A model generated the notes under the pieces. It had not been told where the DNA came from, made no database searches, and saw only the letters and a list, made by a program, of their open reading frames with translations. Positions 6,773 to 11,618 of a stretch of DNA of 11,618 nucleotides are shown one piece after another. Numbering within the stretch: position 1 is the first letter of the stretch; every line of letters starts with the position of its first letter. A program made the position numbers and the translations under genes. This DNA comes from Sideroxydans lithotrophicus (GTDB lineage: Bacteria > Pseudomonadota > Gammaproteobacteria > Burkholderiales > Sulfuriferulaceae), in assembly GCA_022736605.1 (NCBI GenBank), contig DZDB01000054.1:1-11618 (forward strand). The letters are read 5' to 3'.

Positions 6773-8791
6773 ATGAACCCGACCATTTCCCTGCTTTTCG
6801 GCGTACACGCCCACCAGCCGGTAGGCAATTTCACGGAAGTCCTGGATGACGCGCACCAGCGTTGTTACGGGCCGTTTATCCGTACCCTGTACCGTTATCC
6901 CCGGTTTCGGTTTGCCGCACACTTTTCTGGCTGGTTGCTGGAATATCTGATGCAGCGTTTTCCAGAGGATATGCAATTGCTCAAGGAAATGGTCGCGCGC
7001 GGCCAGCTTGAGATGGTCGGCGCGGGTGATACCGAACCGGTGCTGGCGGTGATTCCTTATGCTGATCGCATGAGCCAGCTCAATGCCCTGTCAGCGCGGC
7101 TTGAACAGGCTTTTGGCGAACGTCCGCGCGGTGCCTGGCTTACCGAACGGGTGTGGGAGGCAACCGTCGTCCCCGCGCTGGCCGATGCCGGGATTGATTA
7201 TGTGACCGTGGATGATTATCACTTTCTGTGCGCGGGCCAGAATGCGGCGCGCTTGAATGGCTTTTTTACCACCGAAGAGGATGGCCGCAGCCTGGATCTC
7301 TACCCGATTTCCGAAGCCTTGCGCTATCGATTGCCGTTCGCCCCGGCGCACGAGGCGGTGGCTTATATCGAATCGCTGGCGCAAACCGGCGAAGCGGCTG
7401 CTATCTATTTTGATGACATCGAAAAATTCGGCATCTGGCCAGAGACTTATGAATGGGTATATGAAAAAGGCTGGCTGACGCAGTTCATTGAAGGCGTGCT
7501 GGCGTCGCCGGTCATCCGTACTGAAACTTTCAGCGAGCACCACGCCCGCGCCAGAACCCACGGCATTGTCTATCTGCCGACCACGTCGTACATCGAAATG
7601 AACGAATGGACGCTGCCCGCTGATGTCGCCGCGCGTTACGATGGCCTGATTGCCGCAAGCAAGTCGGCAGGGCGTTTTGAATCGGAAAAAGCTTTTTTGC
7701 GCGGTGGGATCTGGAAGAACTTTTTCTCGGTGTACCCCGAATCCAACTGGATGCACAAACGCATGCTAGGGCTATCGGCGCGTCTGAATCAATTGAACGC
7801 GCGGCGCACACCACGCATGGATGCGCTGCTGCATGAAGCGCAGGCCAACGATGCCTATTGGCATGGTTTGTTTGGCGGGCTGTATTTGCCACATTTGCGC
7901 CGTGCGGTCTATCACGCCATCGTCGAATTGGAAGGTCTGCTGGACGACGTTGCGCCGCGTCCGGCCATGCAGCGTGTGGATATGGATAAAGACGGCATCG
8001 ACGAGGTGCTTTTCCATAACGCCAGTTTGCAGGCTGTGGTGCGCCTGGATAGCAGCGCCAGTGTCATCGAACTCGATGCATATGCATTGCGGCATAACTT
8101 TGGCGACACCTTGCGGCGTCAGGTCGAGCATTACCATCATAAAACGCTGGGCAATGCTTCCGGGCAGGCCAACCACAGCGAGGGAATCAGCTCTGCGCAT
8201 GATCGCGTCAGCTTCAAGCATCAGGTAACTCCGGCGGATCTGGCATATGACGCACAGGGCCGCAGCCTGTTTCGCGATACCTTGCTCGCAGAAGATGGTC
8301 AGGCAGTCGCACTGAATTACGTACTGACCGGTAGTGAAGATAATCGTCTTGATTTCGTCGCGCAGACGCCGCAAGGCGAGTTACACAAGCAGGTCAGTCT
8401 GCAAGCAAACGAGCTGAACGTCACTTATCAGTTTGCCAGGGCGATGCGCGGCAGTCTGATCACCGAACTTAACCTGGCGATGCCGAGCTGTGACGGACCC
8501 GCCGGACGATTCGTGCTGGATGGCAAGATACCGGGCGGCTTTGGCCAGCCGCTGGAAGTGGAGGGTTTGCAGCAAATTGCGCTGGAAGACGCGGTACTCG
8601 GCGGACGTTTGCTGTTATCCAGCAGTCGTCCTGCCCAATTTTCATCTCAGCCCTTATTCACGGTATCGCAATCCGAAGCCGGATTTGAAAAAATCATGCA
8701 GGCAGTGACGCTGTTGTTGCGTTGGCCGATGCAGGAAAAAAATGGCAAAATTGCAGTGAGTCTTGAGATTACAACCGCCTCAATCCGCTAA
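6773..8791 (+). CDS. GH57 4-alpha-glucanotransferase
   Basis: This enzyme is predicted to move alpha-1,4 glucan segments between chains, a role played by MalQ (GH77) in E. coli. The architecture matches the Thermococcus litoralis type: a GH57 catalytic barrel (about 1-300), a middle alpha-helical domain (to about 390) and a long C-terminal beta domain (about 393-672, DUF1926-like). The conserved regions are VHAHQPVGNF (11-20), RGQLEMVGAG (76-85), WLTERVW with the nucleophile Glu125, FDDIEKFGIW with Asp214/Asp215 supplying the acid/base, and AQANDAYWHG (356-365). At 672 residues it is close to the archaeal enzyme (about 659). I chose the ATG at 6773 over a TTG three bases earlier; the ribosome binding site is weak either way. 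It has no signal peptide. It lies 35 bp after the other GH57 gene and 13 bp before the FKBP gene. Confidence 0.92.
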   Translation: MNPTISLLFGVHAHQPVGNFTEVLDDAHQRCYGPFIRTLYRYPRFRFAAHFSGWLLEYLMQRFPEDMQLLKEMVARGQLEMVGAGDTEPVLAVIPYADRMSQLNALSARLEQAFGERPRGAWLTERVWEATVVPALADAGIDYVTVDDYHFLCAGQNAARLNGFFTTEEDGRSLDLYPISEALRYRLPFAPAHEAVAYIESLAQTGEAAAIYFDDIEKFGIWPETYEWVYEKGWLTQFIEGVLASPVIRTETFSEHHARARTHGIVYLPTTSYIEMNEWTLPADVAARYDGLIAASKSAGRFESEKAFLRGGIWKNFFSVYPESNWMHKRMLGLSARLNQLNARRTPRMDALLHEAQANDAYWHGLFGGLYLPHLRRAVYHAIVELEGLLDDVAPRPAMQRVDMDKDGIDEVLFHNASLQAVVRLDSSASVIELDAYALRHNFGDTLRRQVEHYHHKTLGNASGQANHSEGISSAHDRVSFKHQVTPADLAYDAQGRSLFRDTLLAEDGQAVALNYVLTGSEDNRLDFVAQTPQGELHKQVSLQANELNVTYQFARAMRGSLITELNLAMPSCDGPAGRFVLDGKIPGGFGQPLEVEGLQQIALEDAVLGGRLLLSSSRPAQFSSQPLFTVSQSEAGFEKIMQAVTLLLRWPMQEKNGKIAVSLEITTASIR

Positions 8792-8804
8792 GAGTGATTG
8801 TCCA

Positions 8805-9296
8805 ATGAGCCTTAAAAAAGTGGCGCGCAATAAAGTCGTTTACCTTACTTACAGCATCATCGACCAGAACGGCGACGTATTTGAGCAGTACGACATCCCG
8901 ATTGGCTACGTGCATGGTGCCAACAGCGGGTTGTTTGAGAAAATCGAAGCGGCGCTGAACAACAAATCGCCCGGTGATCGCATTGAAGTCAGCCTGCCAC
9001 CTGCCGACGGCTTTGGCTTGCATCAACCTGAACTGACCTTTACCGACACGATAGACAACGTACCACCCCAATTTCGCCATATCGGAGCGGCGGTGACTTT
9101 CGAGAATGACCAGGGCGAGAGCAAGGAATTTCGTGTGACCCGGATCGAGGGCGATAAACTCACCATCGACGGCAACCACGCATTGGCGGGTCAAACCGTG
9201 AACTTTATCGTGAATATTGTGGATGTGCGCGATGCAACGCCAGACGAGATCGCCAATGGCAAGCCCGAAGACGCGAGTGCGCCGCGATTGCATTAG
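8805..9296 (+). CDS. SlyD-like FKBP-type peptidyl-prolyl isomerase
   Basis: A 163-residue cytoplasmic protein of the SlyD-type FKBP family, which isomerises prolyl bonds and chaperones folding. It aligns by eye with E. coli SlyD: PIGYVHGANSG (32-42) with DYLHGHGS, then the inserted chaperone flap (about 75-128), then IDGNHALAGQ (121-130) and VDVRDATPDEIANG (139-152). Two differences stand out. The usual Leu/Ile-x-G-Leu-Glu stretch is LFEKIE (43-48), and the AYG tyrosine is Phe70 in DGFG, so prolyl isomerase activity may be weak. The metal-binding His/Cys-rich tail of E. coli SlyD is absent; the protein stops soon after the ANG motif. The ATG at 8805 is preferred to a TTG at 8763, which would lie inside the previous gene. 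It is the last gene before the terminator, 13 bp after the glucanotransferase. Confidence 0.88.
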   Translation: MSLKKVARNKVVYLTYSIIDQNGDVFEQYDIPIGYVHGANSGLFEKIEAALNNKSPGDRIEVSLPPADGFGLHQPELTFTDTIDNVPPQFRHIGAAVTFENDQGESKEFRVTRIEGDKLTIDGNHALAGQTVNFIVNIVDVRDATPDEIANGKPEDASAPRLH

Positions 9297-9315
9297 TCGT
9301 ACAGTGGTTCAAAAT

Positions 9316-9342
9316 AAAAAGCCCTCGAATCGAGGGCTTTTT
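9316..9342. terminator. Bidirectional intrinsic terminator
   Basis: Arms AAAAAGCCCTCGA (9316-9328) and TCGAGGGCTTTTT (9330-9342) are perfectly complementary around one base. In RNA the stem is GCCCTCG paired with CGAGGGC, with a 3-nt AAT loop, flanked by A and T runs on both sides. It therefore can end both the plus-strand glgC operon, 19 bp after the FKBP stop, and the converging minus-strand SCP2-like gene. Confidence 0.93.
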
Positions 9343-9362
9343 ATCGGGCGCTGACAGCGTGC

Positions 9363-9887
9363 TTATCTAGGGCAGCTGGCGGTGTCGCTAGGTACTTTAC
9401 CCACCAGACGCAAGAAGCTGGTAAATGGCCCCATCACACCCATGGCTTCCATTTTAGGGCCTTCAAACTTGAGGCGGCCAAACATCATGGCTTTCATCGG
9501 GCCGTATTCACCCGCACCCATTTCGGTCCATCTTTCGGTGGTGGCGTGCATCAGATAGTCCGAGCCGGAATTCAGTTTGGCGGTTTCGATCTTGCCGCCA
9601 TATACGCATTCAGCCTTGCCACCTTTGTCGGCGATACGCATTTCTACTTGCGGGCTGGATTCGCAGTCGGTACGGTACATGTGGATGACTTTGTAGCCAC
9701 GACCTTTGTTGTTCTTGATCCAGCTACCGGCCAGGCCAGTCGTCAGAGTGTTGTCTTTATTCCAGGCCTCACAGGCTTGTGCAGCCCATTCCGGCGTCAT
9801 CAGAACAGGGGCGGCGGCGGCCTGACCTGCCAGCATGGCCAAACCAAAACCTGACAAAACAGCGAGTTTTTTCAATCCAGCGTGCAT
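9363..9887 (-). CDS. Secreted SCP2-like (sterol-carrier-type) protein
   Basis: The 174-residue product begins with a clear Sec signal peptide: a basic start (Lys6-Lys7), a hydrophobic core to about 20, and Ala-rich GQAAAA ending near residue 26, where cleavage is likely. The mature protein would be periplasmic. The C-terminal part, with GPMKAMMFGRLKFEGPKMEAMGV (residues 129-151) followed by FTSFLRLVGKV, resembles the lipid-binding end of SCP2 sterol-carrier domains, so binding of a hydrophobic ligand is a reasonable guess. Four cysteines (39, 75, 94, 172) could form two disulfides after export. The ligand and role are unknown. The start ATG at 9887 has a strong GAGGAG (9896-9901) 8 nt upstream. 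The gene has its own promoter candidate and converges on the glgC operon at the shared terminator, so a link to glycogen metabolism is not implied. Confidence 0.75.
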   Translation of the reverse strand: MHAGLKKLAVLSGFGLAMLAGQAAAAPVLMTPEWAAQACEAWNKDNTLTTGLAGSWIKNNKGRGYKVIHMYRTDCESSPQVEMRIADKGGKAECVYGGKIETAKLNSGSDYLMHATTERWTEMGAGEYGPMKAMMFGRLKFEGPKMEAMGVMGPFTSFLRLVGKVPSDTASCPR

Positions 9888-9962
9888 TTGTGCGTCTCCT
9901 CAATAGGTAAGTAATTTATTTGAATAGTATTCGATGGCGAATGGATTGCTGTCGAAGCGCAA

Positions 9963-9991
9963 AAATTACCCCGTTCAATCCGGTGTGTCAA
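9963..9991 (-). promoter_or_regulatory. Putative sigma70 promoter of the SCP2-like gene
   Basis: On the minus strand, a perfect TTGACA (9991-9986) is followed by a 17-bp spacer and TAATTT (9968-9963), which matches three of six -10 bases including the key T, A and final T positions. The start would be near 9956, giving a leader of about 69 nt. The leader contains a small hairpin, with ATTCG and CGAAT arms at 9929-9942, before the Shine-Dalgarno sequence. The -35 is half of a 12-bp palindrome (separate entry). Confidence 0.6.
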
Positions 9992-9997
9992 TTGACA
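9986..9997. repeat. Perfect 12-bp palindrome over the -35 box
   Basis: TGTCAATTGACA is its own reverse complement. It contains the minus-strand TTGACA of the SCP2-gene promoter and an identical TTGACA on the plus strand, which has no partner -10 at 16-18 bp. Symmetry and position fit an operator for a dimeric repressor. Directly beside it, 9998-10012 has a second small inverted repeat with TTTCA and TGAAA arms. No regulator can be assigned. Confidence 0.45.
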
Positions 9998-10039
9998 TTT
10001 CATGCGCTGAAACGCACAGCAATATTTGGTTTGCTGGAT

Positions 10040-11116
10040 TTAGCTTGATGCCAGCAGCTTTTCATAGGCATCTGCAAATAGTTTCAAGCCGTCGTTTTGC
10101 AGCGTGTCACCGATTTCGTTCAAATCGAGGCCAAGGGTTTCCAGTGCGCGGTAGTCGGCTTCGGCATCGCCAATCCCGTCGCTGAGCGTGCTGGCGGCTT
10201 TGCCGTGCTGTCGAAATGCGCTCAGCGTGGCGTCGGGCACGGTGTTGATGGTCTCTTTGCCAATCAGCGGCTCAAGATATTTGACGTCTGAATAGGCCGG
10301 GTTTTTTGTGCCGGTGCTGGCCCACAGCAAATATTGCGGCCGCGCGCCTGCGGCAGCCAGTTCCGCAAAAAGCGGGCTGTGAAACAGGTCGAGATATCGC
10401 TGATACGCCAGTTTGGCGATGCTCAGTGCGGCGTGTCCCTGCAATGCCTGAGCCGCATCGCTGTTGAGTGTCGACAGGCGCTGATCAACCAGGGTATCGA
10501 CCCGCGACAGAAACAGGCTGGCGACGGTTTTGATGTTGTTGAGTGCGCCGCCTTGCGCCTGACGCTGTTTCAGGCCACGAATGTAGGCCTCAAAAATGCG
10601 TACGGTTTGGCGCAATGAAAACAGCAGCGTGATGTTGATCGAGTAGCCTTCGCTGACCAGTTGTTCAAACGCGATGATACCGGCTGGTGTCGCCGGGATC
10701 TTGATCAGCAGGTTGGGACGATTGACTGCGGCAGCCAGGCGTCGCGCCGCAGTCATGGTGCCGTCGCTGTCATGCGCCAGTCGGGGTGATACCTCCAGAC
10801 TGACATAGCCATCATCGCCGTGGGTGTGTTCGAAGGTGGCTTGCAGCAAATCGCACGCGGCCTGGATGTCCGGGATGACCAGTGCCTCGTAGCGTCGTTC
10901 AGCATCTGGCTCGGTGGCTTTGAGACGCGCCAGATCGTCGCGGTAATAGGCGCTGTCTTCCAGCGCTTTCTGAAATATGCTGGGGTTGGACGTGACGCCT
11001 GAAATACCGTCGACTTCGATCAGGTTTTGCAGCCCACCCTCACGCAACAGCGTGCGTGACAGATTGTCCAGCCAGATGGATTGACCCAGTTCATTGACTT
11101 TGCGCAACGTGCTCAT
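10040..11116 (-). CDS. tal: Transaldolase
   Basis: Transaldolase moves a three-carbon dihydroxyacetone unit between sugar phosphates (sedoheptulose-7-phosphate plus glyceraldehyde-3-phosphate to erythrose-4-phosphate plus fructose-6-phosphate), joining the pentose-phosphate pathway to glycolysis. The 358-residue protein is the longer bacterial subtype (about 360-380), not the roughly 317-residue TalB type. Key residues are visible: Asp17 in WLDNLSR, the motif DGISGVTSNPSIF (36-48), Glu108 in SLEVSP, and the Schiff-base Lys139 in NLLIKIPATPAG. The ATG at 11116 has a strong GGAGGT (11123-11128) 6 nt upstream. It lies 40 bp after an unrecognised gene, with no separate promoter visible, so the two may be cotranscribed. 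No terminator is evident after the stop. Its product fructose-6-phosphate is the substrate of the Pgi encoded at the other end of the window. Confidence 0.97.
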   Translation of the reverse strand: MSTLRKVNELGQSIWLDNLSRTLLREGGLQNLIEVDGISGVTSNPSIFQKALEDSAYYRDDLARLKATEPDAERRYEALVIPDIQAACDLLQATFEHTHGDDGYVSLEVSPRLAHDSDGTMTAARRLAAAVNRPNLLIKIPATPAGIIAFEQLVSEGYSINITLLFSLRQTVRIFEAYIRGLKQRQAQGGALNNIKTVASLFLSRVDTLVDQRLSTLNSDAAQALQGHAALSIAKLAYQRYLDLFHSPLFAELAAAGARPQYLLWASTGTKNPAYSDVKYLEPLIGKETINTVPDATLSAFRQHGKAASTLSDGIGDAEADYRALETLGLDLNEIGDTLQNDGLKLFADAYEKLLASS

Positions 11117-11156
11117 GATGACACCTCCGAATTTGGGTATAGACCAGCCTGACAGC

Positions 11157-11618
11157 TTAAGGTGCCGCTGTGACGTTTTTAATGGGCGACTGCAAGGATT
11201 CCTCGACCAGCCGGATGCGGGTGCGCAGCGCGGCCAATGCAGTTGGATCGGTGCTGCGTTGTTGCTGTAATTTCAGATAAGTGAGCAGCGGCCTGCGCCA
11301 GCCCTGCGCCGATGCGGTGTCGACGGCGGCTTGTAGTGTTGCGTCGTCGACCTTGCCGCGACGGACAGCCAAGCCGGTTGCTATCAGGCGAGAAACCGGG
11401 TCGCTGATTGCCCTGATGCGCGGCTGGGATTCAGCTGAACCGGCTGCTGCGGCGGCAAAAGCAGCGTATTGCGGCGGCAGCAAAGCGCGGTTCAGGCCCT
11501 GCCAGTCGCCGCTGATAAACCGCGCGTAAGCCGCATCGGCTGGATCGCTGGCGAGCGCCGCAAGCTGGTTGTAGCCGCTACACGGGGTGAAATCGAGCGC
11601 CGCCGTGTGCAAGCCGCA
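11157..11618 (-). CDS. Unrecognised protein, partial (N-terminus beyond right edge)
   Basis: The frame is open from the right edge to a TAA at 11157-11159 and gives about 153 residues. The only in-frame starts near the edge are non-ATG, and two more codons (Cys-Gly) precede the first TTG, so the true start is probably outside the window. The visible part is rich in Ala, Leu and Arg and probably mostly helical, with a poly-Ala stretch (FAAAAAGSA) and an amphipathic C-terminal helix (TALAALRTRIRLVEESLQ). I do not recognise a family. The Cys-Gly at the very edge could be a lipobox Cys of a short lipoprotein, since the following sequence lacks a membrane segment, but the signal peptide cannot be seen. 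It lies 40 bp upstream of tal on the same strand. Confidence 0.6.
   Translation of the reverse strand, partial: CGLHTAALDFTPCSGYNQLAALASDPADAAYARFISGDWQGLNRALLPPQYAAFAAAAAGSAESQPRIRAISDPVSRLIATGLAVRRGKVDDATLQAAVDTASAQGWRRPLLTYLKLQQQRSTDPTALAALRTRIRLVEESLQSPIKNVTAAP

Noticed and set aside
6770..6775. TTG start for the glucanotransferase
   Set aside because: An ATG follows immediately, no ribosome binding site favours the TTG, and the protein begins like its family from the ATG.
8763..8804. TTG start giving a 14-residue longer FKBP protein
   Set aside because: The extension overlaps the glucanotransferase gene and reads unlike any FKBP N-terminus; ATG at 8805 starts right at the conserved domain.
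9998..10039. Terminator after tal
   Set aside because: The inverted repeats are short (5 bp), AT-rich and lack a following T run in the tal direction, so readthrough into the SCP2-like gene cannot be excluded.

Overview
The window is a central-carbon and glycogen-metabolism neighbourhood from a Gram-negative, probably betaproteobacterial, chromosome. Moderately high GC, Pgi, GlgB and GlgC sequences of proteobacterial type, a Sec-exported sterol-carrier-like protein and the mix of a bacterial glg locus with GH57 enzymes all fit a Nitrosomonadales-like organism (Gallionella, Sulfuricella or Thiobacillus relatives). That placement is inferred from how the proteins read, not from a search. I see no mobile element, CRISPR array, tRNA or rRNA, and no stretch over 300 bases lacks a gene.

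Region 1 (1-3610, minus strand): glgB, the glycogen branching enzyme, is followed after 26 bp by pgi, glucose-6-phosphate isomerase, whose C-terminus runs off the left edge. Region 2 (3611-3734): a 124-bp divergent control region with a plausible sigma70 promoter for glgC and a consensus -10 box facing glgB, the latter embedded in an inverted repeat. Region 3 (3735-9296, plus strand): a tight four-gene run of glgC (ADP-glucose pyrophosphorylase), a GH57 amylase/amylopullulanase-type enzyme, a GH57 4-alpha-glucanotransferase and a SlyD-like FKBP protein. Gaps are 15, 35 and 13 bp, and a strong hairpin terminator at 9316-9342 closes the run. Region 4 (9363-11618, minus strand): from the right edge inward, an unrecognised partial gene, tal (transaldolase), and a secreted SCP2-like protein with its own promoter.

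Together, GlgC commits glucose-1-phosphate to ADP-glucose, GlgB branches the polymer, and the two GH57 enzymes probably trim, debranch or disproportionate the alpha-glucan. Pgi and Tal connect the sugar phosphates to glycolysis and the pentose-phosphate pathway. Glycogen synthase, phosphorylase and phosphoglucomutase are not in the window and must lie elsewhere. The content is largely of known families. The points worth a second look are the pairing of two different GH57 types with glgC, the FKBP-like gene with altered active-site positions at the end of the operon, and the palindromes over the glgB and SCP2-gene promoters.
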